DNA of 64,000 bases from Daejeonella sp. (GTDB lineage: Bacteria; Bacteroidota; Bacteroidia; Sphingobacteriales; Sphingobacteriaceae): the NCBI RefSeq assembly GCF_030695525.1, contig NZ_JAUYSS010000053.1:1-64000 (forward strand), written 5' to 3'. How positions within the stretch are numbered: the first letter of the stretch is position 1; each line of letters begins with the position of its first letter. The notes beneath the pieces were generated by a model. That model did not search any database, was not told the origin of the DNA, and worked only from the letters and a program-made list of their open reading frames with translations. The position numbers and the translations under genes are program-made. Shown in pieces: positions 55,628-64,000 of this stretch.

Positions 55628-55650
55628 CATGAAATGTTACAAATATTTTG

Positions 55651-56004
55651 TTAAACTGAAAACGATGTACCGCAACCGCAGGTACTGCTGGCATTTGGGT
55701 TGCTAAAAGTGAAGCCCCGGGCATTTAATCCATCTTTGAAATCTACCTCCATGCCTGCCAGATATAATCCATGGGCTTTATGCATAAAAACCCTGATGCC
55801 GTCAATAAAATACTCCTGATCACCATCTTTTTGCTGATCAAATCCGAGTACATAATTCATTCCGGCACATCCACCACCTTCAACACCCAAACGTAATCCG
55901 TATTCTTCACCTAACTCCTGTTGCTGAATGAGTTTTATGATTTCTTTTTTTGCACCATCAGTCAGAGTAACCGGTGCTGTAAGATTTGCAATTTCTGTAC
56001 TCAT
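55651..56004 (-). CDS. A-type iron-sulfur cluster carrier (IscA/SufA/ErpA family)
   Basis: A 117-residue cytosolic protein that carries or delivers Fe-S clusters. The three conserved cysteines are in GGGCAGMNY and SSTCGCGTSF, with the family sequence FKDGLNARGFTFSNPNA before the second motif. Its length is normal for the family. Which of IscA, SufA or ErpA it corresponds to cannot be decided without context, since no suf or isc genes are adjacent. It ends at a strong terminator. Confidence 0.93.
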   Translation of the reverse strand: MSTEIANLTAPVTLTDGAKKEIIKLIQQQELGEEYGLRLGVEGGGCAGMNYVLGFDQQKDGDQEYFIDGIRVFMHKAHGLYLAGMEVDFKDGLNARGFTFSNPNASSTCGCGTSFSV

Positions 56005-56098
56005 AATTCTTTTAAAATCTTATCACAAATATACATGAAATTGCTCACTTTTGTTTTGACCGCAGTCATTTTGACTATCTGATAACAATTGCATACCC

Positions 56099-56632
56099 AT
56101 GAACGAAACTGAATTTATACTTGATCTACTGAAATATGCTCTGGCCGGATTGATTGTGTTCTTCGCGGGATGGTTCGTAATTAAGAATTACCTTAATGAA
56201 AAGCTTAATTTCCAGCGAATGGAACTTAAAAGGGCAGCACTCAAACACACCTTGCCACTCAGGCTACAGGCATATGAACGAACCGTTTTGTTTCTTGAAA
56301 GAATTAATCCATCGAGTATGCTCATCCGTCTGCATACACCGGGAATGAGCGCACGTGAAATGCAGGGATTAATTATTTCAGATATTCGGGCAGAATATCA
56401 GCACAATATTTCGCAGCAGATATATGTCAGCAATAGAGCATGGGCAACAGTTAAACAGGTGAAGGAAGATACAATTAGTATGATTAACAGCGCTGTGCAT
56501 GCATTGCCTGAAAATGCGTCTTCTGTCGATTTAAGTAGGGCAGTCCTTAGCCATTTGGCGAATCTGGAAACAGAAAATCCATATGAACTTGCTTTAACAA
56601 TTGTTAAGGCAGATATGCAATCTTTATTTTAA
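56099..56632 (+). CDS. Conserved single-pass membrane protein of unknown function
   Basis: A 177-residue protein with one N-terminal membrane helix ([19 protein letters not shown], about residues 14-32). A cytosolic helical domain follows, rich in basic and acidic residues ([31 protein letters not shown]). I do not recognise an enzyme motif. The stop lies 4 bp before the mutase start, so the two are cotranscribed. I recall similar proteins upstream of methylmalonyl-CoA mutase in other Bacteroidota, but that is memory, not something visible here. Confidence 0.75.
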   Translation: MNETEFILDLLKYALAGLIVFFAGWFVIKNYLNEKLNFQRMELKRAALKHTLPLRLQAYERTVLFLERINPSSMLIRLHTPGMSAREMQGLIISDIRAEYQHNISQQIYVSNRAWATVKQVKEDTISMINSAVHALPENASSVDLSRAVLSHLANLETENPYELALTIVKADMQSLF

Positions 56633-56636
56633 TGGA

Positions 56637-58181
56637 ATGAGCGAAAAGAAGATAAAAACAAGTTCTGGTATTGAAATAAAGGAAGTTTATACTGAAACTA
56701 AAAGTATTGAACTGCCGGGGGAGTTTCCTTTTACCCGTGGCATACAAAAGGATATGTACCGCGGCAGAATGTGGACGATGCGGCAATATGCCGGTTTTTC
56801 TACTGCTGCAGAATCAAACAAACGTTATCATTACCTGCTTTCGCAAGGTACTACCGGCCTTTCTGTCGCTTTTGATCTTCCTACCCAGATTGGTTACGAC
56901 TCAGATCACATGATGTCGGAAGGGGAAGTTGGCAAAGTTGGGGTTGCAATAGACTCATTAAAGGATATGGAAATACTTTTTGAGGGGATCGACCTTCAGA
57001 AGGTTACCAGTTCAATGACCATCAATGCAACTGCTCCGATTCTGCTGGCTATGTATATATGCCTGGCAAAGAAACAGGGTGCTGATCTCAAGCAGATATC
57101 CGGAACTATTCAGAATGACATTTTAAAAGAATATGCAGCCAGGGGTACCTATATATATCCTCCAAAAGCTTCCATGCGTTTGATTACGGATGTATTTGAA
57201 TATTGCAGTGCAGAACTTCCAAAATGGAATACCATTTCCATATCAGGATATCATATCAGGGAGGCGGGTTCTACAGCAGTACAGGAACTGGCATTTACAC
57301 TGGCCAATGGAAAGGCTTATCTCAAGGCAGCCATGCAGAAGGGTCTGGATATCAATGTATTTGCGAAGCGTTTATCATTCTTTTTTAATTGTCACAATAA
57401 TTTTTTCGAGGAGATTGCCAAATTCAGGGCAGCGCGCAGAATGTGGGCTAAACTGACTCAAAGTCTTGGTGCTACGGACCCGGCTGCGCAAAAACTCCGC
57501 TTTCACACGCAGACCGGTGGCTCAACTTTGACAGCCCAGCAACCTTTGAATAATGTGATCAGGGTAAGCAATCAGGCCATGGCAGCTGTTCTTGGTGGAA
57601 CCCAGTCGCTTCATACCAATGGTTATGATGAGGCTCTTTCTTTACCCACAGAAGCGGCAGCTAAGGTTGCACTCCGTACCCAGCAGATCATCGCATTTGA
57701 AAGTGGGGTCACTGATACTGTCGATCCGCTGGCAGGCTCTTACTTTGTTGAAGCACTTACTGATGAGGTTGAAGCAGCGGCATGGAAGTATATTGATATT
57801 ATTGATTCTAAAGGGGGATCAGTGGCAGCTATTGAAGAGGGGTATATCCAGAATGAAATTGCGGCATCGGCTTATCAATATCAGACCGAGATTGAAAGTG
57901 GAGAAAGTATTCTGGTAGGGGTGAACAAATATGTGGATGAAGAAGGAATCAAGCCTGAAGGTTTCAGGGTTGATGACTCCATTCGAAAAGTACAAATTGA
58001 TAAACTTATTAGTCTCAGGGCAGCACGCGATGCTTCGGCTGTTGAGACTGCTTTACTTGCATTGACTGATGCTGTGAAACAAGGATTGAATACTATGCCT
58101 TATATTATCTCGGCGGTAGAAGTTTATGCTACACTTGGCGAAATTGCCGATACCTTCAGAAAGGAATTTGGGGAATATTAG
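56637..58181 (+). CDS. Methylmalonyl-CoA mutase catalytic (large-chain) domain protein
   Basis: A 514-residue protein starting at 56637 ([11 protein letters not shown]). It holds only the catalytic TIM-barrel domain: [66 protein letters not shown]-type motifs and [15 protein letters not shown]. The cobalamin-binding domain with DxHxxG is absent, so a separate B12 subunit must be encoded elsewhere, as in split mutases. It interconverts (R)-methylmalonyl-CoA and succinyl-CoA with adenosylcobalamin, relevant to propionate metabolism. Confidence 0.9.
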   Translation: MSEKKIKTSSGIEIKEVYTETKSIELPGEFPFTRGIQKDMYRGRMWTMRQYAGFSTAAESNKRYHYLLSQGTTGLSVAFDLPTQIGYDSDHMMSEGEVGKVGVAIDSLKDMEILFEGIDLQKVTSSMTINATAPILLAMYICLAKKQGADLKQISGTIQNDILKEYAARGTYIYPPKASMRLITDVFEYCSAELPKWNTISISGYHIREAGSTAVQELAFTLANGKAYLKAAMQKGLDINVFAKRLSFFFNCHNNFFEEIAKFRAARRMWAKLTQSLGATDPAAQKLRFHTQTGGSTLTAQQPLNNVIRVSNQAMAAVLGGTQSLHTNGYDEALSLPTEAAAKVALRTQQIIAFESGVTDTVDPLAGSYFVEALTDEVEAAAWKYIDIIDSKGGSVAAIEEGYIQNEIAASAYQYQTEIESGESILVGVNKYVDEEGIKPEGFRVDDSIRKVQIDKLISLRAARDASAVETALLALTDAVKQGLNTMPYIISAVEVYATLGEIADTFRKEFGEY

Positions 58182-58519
58182 ATTTCTGGTGGACAATAGT
58201 CTTTAAGAATCTAAGCAAAAAGGTAATTGCTGCCATTCTTTTCAAATTTAAGCACAGGTTTTACATTTAAATACCTATATTCATACTATTGATCTGCCTT
58301 TTCGATCTGAATGTGGAAATATTTTTTGAAGAAGAAATTAACCTCATTTTTGGCACTAAAACCCATAAAAATTAATGTATAGTTCTGTTTAACAGAATGT
58401 TAAAACTTATTTCAAAAATTAGTTTTTTAATCCAATTTTTTTCCGAATATTCGATACTCCAAAGAGTTACCAACATTTCTTTCGGCATCAATTGGAAATC
58501 AGATTATTAGTAAAATTAT
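58182..58519. other. dnaA upstream region
   Basis: A 338 bp AT-rich gap before dnaA without a credible ORF. It contains the inverted repeat at 58383-58397 and T-rich runs. No cluster of TTATCCACA-like DnaA boxes was found; TGTGGAAAT near 58313 is a single poor match. It should contain the dnaA promoter. Confidence 0.6.
58383..58397. promoter_or_regulatory. Inverted repeat upstream of dnaA
   Basis: TTCTGTT-T-AACAGAA is a perfect 7 bp inverted repeat around one base, 123 bp before the dnaA start. It may be a protein-binding site controlling dnaA. No known regulator consensus is claimed. Confidence 0.35.
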
Positions 58520-59947
58520 ATGGAAAAAACTTGTACACATGTATGGAATAACTGCCTTCTGATAATTAAGGATAACATACCGGCTCAGAGTTTTAAGACC
58601 TGGTTCGAGCCGATTAAAGCCTTACGTCTGGATGGCAATGTATTAACTATACAGGTTCCGAGTTTGTTTTTCTATGAGTGGCTTGAAGAGCATTATGTTG
58701 GCCTGCTCAGAAAGACCGTAAAGAAGCAGTTAGGGGAAGAGGGAAGACTTGAATATAATATCGTTGTTGAAAAGTCTTCAACAAGTATTCCTTATACAAC
58801 TAATATGCCTTCAAATGGTAATGGTGCTGAAGGGAAAAACCAGTCCATGCCAATGCCAATTTCCCTGAATAAGGACATTAAAAATCCTTTTGTAATTCCG
58901 GGATTAAAAAAATTACAGGTAGACCCTCAGTTAAATCAGAATTATACGTTTGAAAATTTTATTGAAGGGGATTGTAACAGGCTTGCCCGTTCTGCTGGCT
59001 ATGCCGTTGCCGGAAAGCCGGGCGGTACTTCTTTCAATCCGCTCATGATTTATGGCGGAGTTGGACTTGGTAAGACCCACCTCGCACAGGCTATCGGTAA
59101 TGAGATTAAGCGTACTCTGACAGATAAGCTGGTACTTTATGTTTCATGCGAAAAGTTTACCCAGCAATTTGTTGATGCGTTAAAAAACAATAACATTAAT
59201 GATTTTGTGAATTTCTACCAGGCAATGGATGTCCTCATTATGGATGATGTTCATAATTTCGCAGGTAAGGAAAAGACACAGGATATATTCTTCCATATTT
59301 TCAACCATTTGCATCAATCCGGAAAGCAACTGATTATTACTTCAGACAAGCCACCTAAAGATTTGTCCGGACTGGAAGAAAGATTATTATCCCGTTTCAA
59401 GTGGGGCTTATCAGCCGATCTTCAGATCCCTGATCTGGAAACACGTATGGCAATCCTGAACAAGAAGATGTATTCGGATGGAATTGAACTTCCTTCAGAA
59501 GTAATTGAATATGTTGCTCATAACATTGATAATAATGTTCGTGAGCTGGAGGGAGCTATGGTTTCGCTGCTCGCACAGTCAACCTTAAACAAAAAGGAAA
59601 TTGACCTGAACCTCGCTAAATCAATGCTTAAGAATTTCATCAAGAATTCCAGTAAGGAGATCTCGATGGAATATATTCAGAAGCTCGTTTGTGAGTATTT
59701 TGAAGTGCCTATTGAAATGGTTAAATCCAAAACCAGGAAACGGGAAATTGTTCAGGCCCGTCAGATATCAATGTATCTGGCAAAACTGCATACTAAAACT
59801 TCCCTTAAATCGATTGGTGCTTTCTTTGGTGGCCGCGATCACTCAACGGTGATCTATGCCTGCCAGACTGTAGACGATCTGATTGATACCGATAAAAAAT
59901 TCAAGGGTTACGTAGCCGATATTCAGAAGAAACTGAAAATGAGTTAG
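58520..59947 (+). CDS. dnaA: Chromosomal replication initiator protein DnaA
   Basis: A 475-residue AAA+ ATPase that opens the origin. Domain I (about residues 1-80) has VWNNCLLIIKDNIPAQSFKTW. Domain III has Walker A GGVGLGKTHLAQAIGN, Walker B VLIMDDVHNF and the sensor segment ERLLSRFKWGL. Domain IV carries the DNA-binding signature GGRDHSTVIYAC. The N-terminal start MEKTCTHVWNN is as usual in Bacteroidota. The neighbouring genes are not the dnaN/recF set, which is common in this phylum. Confidence 0.98.
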   Translation: MEKTCTHVWNNCLLIIKDNIPAQSFKTWFEPIKALRLDGNVLTIQVPSLFFYEWLEEHYVGLLRKTVKKQLGEEGRLEYNIVVEKSSTSIPYTTNMPSNGNGAEGKNQSMPMPISLNKDIKNPFVIPGLKKLQVDPQLNQNYTFENFIEGDCNRLARSAGYAVAGKPGGTSFNPLMIYGGVGLGKTHLAQAIGNEIKRTLTDKLVLYVSCEKFTQQFVDALKNNNINDFVNFYQAMDVLIMDDVHNFAGKEKTQDIFFHIFNHLHQSGKQLIITSDKPPKDLSGLEERLLSRFKWGLSADLQIPDLETRMAILNKKMYSDGIELPSEVIEYVAHNIDNNVRELEGAMVSLLAQSTLNKKEIDLNLAKSMLKNFIKNSSKEISMEYIQKLVCEYFEVPIEMVKSKTRKREIVQARQISMYLAKLHTKTSLKSIGAFFGGRDHSTVIYACQTVDDLIDTDKKFKGYVADIQKKLKMS

Positions 59948-60419
59948 GTGCTATAGTTTAACGATTCTTCTGTAATTTATTTATACTCATTCATTTAGAT
60001 AAATTAAGCTACAAAGCCTCCCGGGTTGATTTCAAACAACAGATTGTCATTCTGCCTGGTTGCCCGTCCCGATGAAATACAGCACAGGGTATAATAAACC
60101 TTGCCGGAGAAGGTAGCTTCCGGCGGTTGGTAATTCCCTGTGGTTGGTGTTATCACCGACCAATGATATGATCGTGCTTGGTACGGTGAGAACACCGACC
60201 AGAGGGGAACGCGATTTCTTGCCGGAAAACCCCGGAGGAAAGGGCTGAATTGTCCTATACCACACAGGTTTTGATTTCCAAAATTAAATTATTTTCGCTC
60301 AAGAACCTTATCCGACCAATTATAGCCTATTGTTCTATTTTTACAATATTTTCTATCCCTTGCTTTTGTTCACTTAAATCCTTTAATTGCTTATAGTTTA
60401 AACCTATAGCAACATTCCA
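59948..60419. other. Gene-free, structured intergenic region
   Basis: The 472 bp between dnaA and the PQQ dehydrogenase gene. About 60010-60260 is visibly richer in G and C than its surroundings and full of inverted repeats. A GCCGGA/TCCGGC hairpin is at 60103-60124. An imperfect 18-19 bp inverted repeat has arms 60146-60163 and 60178-60196. The arms themselves contain GGTGTTATCACC and CGGTGAGAACACCG. TTGCCGGA occurs twice (60101 and 60211). Short ORFs on the minus strand here look spurious. It may be a dispersed palindromic element or a structured RNA. Confidence 0.6.
60146..60196. repeat. Imperfect inverted repeat, dispersed-element candidate
   Basis: The left arm GGTGTTATCACCGACCAA (60146-60163) and right arm TTGGTACGGTGAGAACACC (60178-60196) are complementary except for one inserted and one mismatched base. 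The centre is 14 bp. No T run follows, so it is not a normal terminator. Confidence 0.6.
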
Positions 60420-62579
60420 GTGAAAGCAATCCAATCAAAATCCTTTGTTCTATTAATGCTTATTGCCCTGGTATTTAATTCCTGCTCTGATTCAGGATAT
60501 AATGATTATTCTACCTGGGCCAGCTATGGAGGAACTAAAGATGCTAACCGTTATTCTTCCATTGATCAGATCAATTTAGATAATGTGGCACAGTTAAAAG
60601 AGGCCTGGGTTTTTAATACAGGTGATAAAGACACGGCTAACCGTAGTGAGATGCAGTGCAATCCCATTGTGATCGATGGGACATTATATTTAACAAGTTC
60701 AAAATTGAAGCTTTTTGCTCTTGATCCGGCTACAGGGAAACAAAAATGGGCTTTTGATCCCAATACAAACTCTACTGAGAAAATTGGATTTGGAATAAAC
60801 CGCGGACTGATGTATTGGGAAGATGAAAAAGGCAAAGATAAGCGGATTTTTTATGGTGCCGCTTCGAGACTCTATGCGGTGAATGCAACAGATGGTAATC
60901 CGGTTAAAGAGTTTGGTACTAATGGGTCGATTGAATTGAAAGAGGGCCTCGATATCCCCGACTCACAGGATGGTTCTCTGATCCTCAAAACCCCCGGGGT
61001 AATTTTTAAAGACCTGGTCATCGTCGGGATGAGTCTTTCAGAAGATGCAGATGCATTGCCCGGGCATATCAGGGCATTTGATGTGAGAACAGGAAAACGT
61101 AAATGGATTTTTCATACCATTCCACAACCCGGTGAATTTGGATATGATAGCTGGGAAGATAAGGATGCCTGGAAAAATATTGGAGGGGCCAATAACTGGA
61201 CCGGTATGTCTCTTGATGAAGAACGCGGGGTAGTTTATGTGCCAACTGGTACGGCCTCACCTGACTTTTATGGAGGTACCCGCAAAGGTTCAAACCTTTT
61301 TGCCAATAGCATCATTGCGCTGGATGCAGCCACAGGTAAGTATATATGGCATTATCAGGTTGTACATCATGATCTTTGGGATCGTGATCTTCCTGCCGCA
61401 CCCAACCTGGTTACCCTGAATCATAATGGTAAGAAGATAGATGCACTGGCACAGATCACCAAGCAGGGTTATGTTTACCTTCTTGACAGAACCAATGGTA
61501 AGCCTGTTTTCCCGATACCTGAAGTTCCTGTACCTCAGGAAGCCCTGCCCGGAGAAAAGCCATGGCCAACACAGCCAATACCAACACTTCCGGAGTCTTT
61601 TTCAAGGCAGAAATTCGGACCTGAAGATGTAAGTGATCTCAGCCCCGAAACTCATAAAGAATTAATGGAAAGATATGTTCAGATCAAAAACAGGGCACAG
61701 TTTAACCCTCCAAGTAAAGAGGGCAACTGGATTTTTCCTGATTTTGGCGGGGGTGGTGAATGGGGGGGAGCTGCGGTTGATATGGAAACAAAGATCCTCT
61801 ATGTTAATAGTAATGAAGTTCCTTCAACCCAGGTAATGCTGGATGCCCCGCAAACTGAAGGAACTGGTATTACTCCTGGCAGGGCAGTTTATAATAAATA
61901 TTGCATTAGTTGCCATGGTGCTGAATTGAAGGGTAGTGGTACTGAATATCCTTCCTTAGAGAATCTAAATAAGAAGTATAATGTACTCCAGATTAGTCAA
62001 ATAATTCAGCAGGGCCGGAACAGAATGCCTTCCTTTGGGCATGTTCCTGAGCCGGAACGGAAAAAACTTGCTGCTTACCTAAGCGGGACTGAAGATATTT
62101 CCAAAGAGCAAAATTTTGCTGCATTGACTAAAGTTAACAGGAAGAGTCTGATACCTTATGTAATGAAAGGCTATGACCGCTTTGTGGACAAGGATGGTTA
62201 TCCAGGCATCAAACCACCCTGGGGCACTCTGAATGCCGTGGATTTAAACAGCGGAAAACTGTTGTGGAAAGTGCCATTGGGTGAATATGCAGAATTGATA
62301 AAAAGAGGATTAGGTATTACCGGTTCACGCAATTATGGCGGACCAGTAGTTACAAAGGGAGGCCTTGTATTTATAGCAGCAACCCCGGATGAAAAGATCA
62401 GGGCATTTGATAAGAATTCCGGAAAAATGGTTTGGGAATCAAAACTGCCTGCGGCTGGTTTTGCAAGCCCGGCAACTTATATGATCAATGGGAAACAATT
62501 TCTGGTAATTGCCTGTGGTGGTGGGAAACTGGGGGTAAAATCGGGTGATAGTTATGTTGCTTTTGCTTTGCCCGACTAA
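60420..62579 (+). CDS. PQQ-dependent dehydrogenase lipoprotein with inserted cytochrome c domain
   Basis: The 719-residue protein starts at a GTG; the lipobox FNSC lies near residue 22, so it is probably membrane-anchored in the periplasm. It has an eight-bladed PQQ propeller (LDPATGKQKWAFDP, FDVRTGKRKWIFHT, HYQVVHHDLWDRDLPAAPNL, FDKNSGKMVWES). A cytochrome c domain is inserted at about residues 480-560, with CISCH at Cys495-His499 and a distal Met in NRMPSFGHV. The family oxidises sugars or alcohols and passes electrons to the respiratory chain; membrane glucose dehydrogenase-like activity is likely. PQQ synthesis genes are not in the window, so PQQ may be scavenged. Confidence 0.92.
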   Translation: MKAIQSKSFVLLMLIALVFNSCSDSGYNDYSTWASYGGTKDANRYSSIDQINLDNVAQLKEAWVFNTGDKDTANRSEMQCNPIVIDGTLYLTSSKLKLFALDPATGKQKWAFDPNTNSTEKIGFGINRGLMYWEDEKGKDKRIFYGAASRLYAVNATDGNPVKEFGTNGSIELKEGLDIPDSQDGSLILKTPGVIFKDLVIVGMSLSEDADALPGHIRAFDVRTGKRKWIFHTIPQPGEFGYDSWEDKDAWKNIGGANNWTGMSLDEERGVVYVPTGTASPDFYGGTRKGSNLFANSIIALDAATGKYIWHYQVVHHDLWDRDLPAAPNLVTLNHNGKKIDALAQITKQGYVYLLDRTNGKPVFPIPEVPVPQEALPGEKPWPTQPIPTLPESFSRQKFGPEDVSDLSPETHKELMERYVQIKNRAQFNPPSKEGNWIFPDFGGGGEWGGAAVDMETKILYVNSNEVPSTQVMLDAPQTEGTGITPGRAVYNKYCISCHGAELKGSGTEYPSLENLNKKYNVLQISQIIQQGRNRMPSFGHVPEPERKKLAAYLSGTEDISKEQNFAALTKVNRKSLIPYVMKGYDRFVDKDGYPGIKPPWGTLNAVDLNSGKLLWKVPLGEYAELIKRGLGITGSRNYGGPVVTKGGLVFIAATPDEKIRAFDKNSGKMVWESKLPAAGFASPATYMINGKQFLVIACGGGKLGVKSGDSYVAFALPD

Positions 62580-62802
62580 CTTAACAAGAACTCGACATAA
62601 TATTTTAAAAACCACATACCTGCCTGCCGGTAGGCATGGAAACATAGCATTTTAAAGCTTTTACCCTAAATTTTAAACTCAGATAGCCTTGATGCTTCGC
62701 TACAATCTATATGATTTACATTCTATGTTTCCTTTAAAGCATAATTAATTCAAACTATGTGGTTAAATATTAATCTTTATATAGTTTAATATCGACCTCA
62801 CG
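62580..62802. other. Convergent spacer with TGCCTGCCGG palindrome
   Basis: A 223 bp spacer between convergent genes. TGCCTGCCGGTAGGCA (62621-62636) is a 16 bp near-perfect palindrome (one mismatched pair), a short REP-like element. The remainder is AT-rich without an ORF. Confidence 0.5.
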
Positions 62803-63354
62803 TTAAGTTATTAATCCGAGTTTAATAAGTGCATAGAAAATCCCACTGGTGTGTAGAGCCTGTCCAAAGGCGTTGCTTAAAACAAGTTCCTTTAATTTTT
62901 CAGGGCTTACGAGCTCAATGTCAATTTCTTCCCCTTTGTCCAGTTTTTGTGCGGCAACCCGTTTCCCCCCTCTGGCAATAAAACAAAAGGTTTTGTTTTT
63001 TGCTGTTGCCGGATTGGCATAAAGTTCAGAAAGAAATTCAACATCCTGAAATTCGTAACCCGTTTCTTCGAGTAATTCCCTTCTCAGAGCATGTTCAGGG
63101 CTTTCATTTTTCTCGATACAACCTCCCGGAAGTTCAAGCACCACCTCTTCAGCGGCATGCCGGTATTGCCGCAAGAGTATAACCTGATTGTCTACTGTAA
63201 GTGCAATTGCATTGACCCAGTCGGGGTACTCAAGGACATAATAGTCAGGGATAATGGTGCCATCAGGCATCCTGCAGGTATCTACCCGTAAGGTTGCCCA
63301 ATTTTCTTTAACAATATATTTACTTGAGATCTTCTCCCAATTAAGATGGCTCAT
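62803..63354 (-). CDS. Nudix hydrolase, ADP-ribose pyrophosphatase-like
   Basis: A 183-residue protein with the full Nudix box GGCIEKNESPEHALRRELLE followed by ETGYE, providing the metal-binding Glu residues. The LLRQYRHAAEEVVLELPGG segment before the box and the position of the later FIARGG point to the ADP-ribose/NDP-sugar pyrophosphatase group. It would hydrolyse ADP-ribose or NDP-sugars to limit their build-up. The substrate cannot be fixed from motifs alone. Confidence 0.9.
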   Translation of the reverse strand: MSHLNWEKISSKYIVKENWATLRVDTCRMPDGTIIPDYYVLEYPDWVNAIALTVDNQVILLRQYRHAAEEVVLELPGGCIEKNESPEHALRRELLEETGYEFQDVEFLSELYANPATAKNKTFCFIARGGKRVAAQKLDKGEEIDIELVSPEKLKELVLSNAFGQALHTSGIFYALIKLGLIT

Positions 63355-63383
63355 TATCTATATTCTAATCACATTTTATGCAT

Positions 63384-63420
63384 TTAGCCCTTAGCTTTAA
63401 GCTTTTGGCTTTCAGTTTAA
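63384..63420. repeat. AGCTTT-rich word repeat
   Basis: TTAGCTTTAAGCTTTTGGCT with following TTCAGTTTAAAGCTTTCC is the inverse-orientation counterpart of the AAAGCTAAAAGC repeat at 35471-35534. It lies between the Nudix gene and the TPM-domain gene. Confidence 0.55.
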
Positions 63421-63429
63421 AGCTTTCCG

Positions 63430-64000
63430 TTACCAGCTTCCACTTGATCCACCCCCGCCAAAGCTTCCCCCACCGAATCCACCAAAGCCGCCACCTCCGC
63501 CGCCACCAAATCCACCGCCACCACCTGAGAATCCTCCAAAACCACCGCCACCACTTCCTCTGCCTAGTTGTGAGCCCATCAATAACCACCAGAACGGACT
63601 AGCACTTCCGCGGCCACCAATCACTTCACTTCCACCACCGCCACCTTTCTTAATCGCGATTAGAATAATAATGACTATAATGATCACAAAAACAATATCG
63701 ATACCACCCTTTTTGCTTTTACGTTTGGGGCTGTCATTTTTGTATTCTCCTTTAGTATAGGCAATAATAGCATCTGTTCCGGCGACTAATCCACCGAAAT
63801 AATTGCCTTCTTTGAAGTTAGGTGTAATTTCCTGGGAGATAATCCTTTTTGTTATTGCATCGGGTAGGGCGCCTTCAACACCGTAGCCGGTTTGTATGGT
63901 AACTTTTCTGTCACCAAGTGAAACCAGCAGCAAAACTCCATTATTGTTTTTTGACCCACCTATTCCCCAGCTTTCTGCAAGCCGTACGGCATAGTCCGCC
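63430..64000 (-). CDS. TPM-domain membrane protein with glycine-rich tail, N-terminus beyond window
   Basis: The C-terminal about 190 residues of a YgcG/TPM-domain protein; the frame stays open to the window edge. Visible in order are the end of the TPM domain (ESWGIGGSKNNNGVLLLVSL, then GYGVEGALPD), one membrane segment (IDIVFVIIIVIIILIAI) and a long Gly/Ser/Phe tail ending GGGGSSGSW. TPM proteins are membrane-anchored with the domain outside the cytoplasm; some act as phosphatases or in photosystem repair in other organisms. The N-terminal signal must lie past 64000. Confidence 0.88.
   Translation of the reverse strand, partial: ADYAVRLAESWGIGGSKNNNGVLLLVSLGDRKVTIQTGYGVEGALPDAITKRIISQEITPNFKEGNYFGGLVAGTDAIIAYTKGEYKNDSPKRKSKKGGIDIVFVIIIVIIILIAIKKGGGGGSEVIGGRGSASPFWWLLMGSQLGRGSGGGGFGGFSGGGGGFGGGGGGGFGGFGGGSFGGGGSSGSW

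Noticed and set aside
55586-55630. Upstream start for the ABC permease
   Set aside because: The extension would be encoded by the perfect terminator hairpin of the Fe-S carrier gene; the ATG at 55585 gives a normal N-terminus.
60004-60265. Two short minus-strand ORFs in the dnaA-PQQ spacer
   Set aside because: They overlap the inverted repeats, show no domain or signal, and their composition follows the repeat rather than coding sequence.
58182-60419. Replication origin next to dnaA
   Set aside because: No cluster of DnaA boxes (TTATCCACA-like) or AT-rich 13-mers was recognised on either side; in Bacteroidota the origin need not adjoin dnaA.

Overview
The window looks like chromosome from a member of the Bacteroidota, most likely the Sphingobacteriaceae (Pedobacter-like). 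The grounds are a SusC/SusD pair with an ECF sigma factor and FecR-type anti-sigma factor, a lamin-tail-domain exoprotein, a flexixanthin/salinixanthin-style carotenoid cluster, TAnnTTTG-type promoter elements, almost no Shine-Dalgarno sequences and AT-rich spacers. No rRNA, tRNA, CRISPR array or insertion sequence was seen.

Layout. 1-4794 (minus): 3'-truncated giant secreted protein with five lamin-tail-like modules. 5021-6010: asd. 6074-7330 (minus): ROK regulator. 7760-14674: sigma factor, anti-sigma factor, SusC and SusD. 14972-38932: a long, tightly packed run of catabolic genes on the plus strand. 38990-40927: PBP4-type D,D-peptidase and a DoxX protein. 41024-46490: carotenoid-tailoring genes with ispH. 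46579-47595: hemH. 47647-48576: RES/Xre toxin-antitoxin pair. 48566-49789 (minus): Kdo transferase. 49855-54298: nucleotide-sugar operon. 54341-56004 (minus): ABC permease and A-type Fe-S carrier. 56099-58181: conserved membrane protein and methylmalonyl-CoA mutase large chain. 58520-59947: dnaA. 59948-60419: structured, gene-free region. 60420-62579: PQQ dehydrogenase/cytochrome c lipoprotein. 62803-64000 (minus): Nudix hydrolase and a truncated TPM-domain protein.

The most unusual part is 14972-38932. It encodes six paralogous exported COG3964 amidohydrolases and three SelA/DgaE-like PLP enzymes with Tat-type signals and an extra C-terminal beta-rich domain. Alongside are an exported M19 dipeptidase, a Tat-type COG3618-like hydrolase, an exported RraA-fold protein, a CBM9-like protein, a BASS transporter and two lipoprotein RidA proteins. 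The cytosolic end has a KDPG/KHG-type aldolase, a TIM-barrel isomerase, a hydroxypyruvate-reductase-like dehydrogenase and a glycerate kinase. My reading is that an acylated amino or hydroxy acid, possibly an amino-sugar acid, crosses the outer membrane through SusCD. It would be deacylated and then deaminated or dehydrated by PLP chemistry outside the cytoplasm, with RidA handling enamine/imine products. The resulting oxo-acid would enter by the BASS carrier and be split to pyruvate plus a C2/C3 fragment that leaves through glycerate. The substrate is not determined by the sequence. A three-gene block (two amidohydrolases plus one PLP enzyme) has been duplicated inside the locus.
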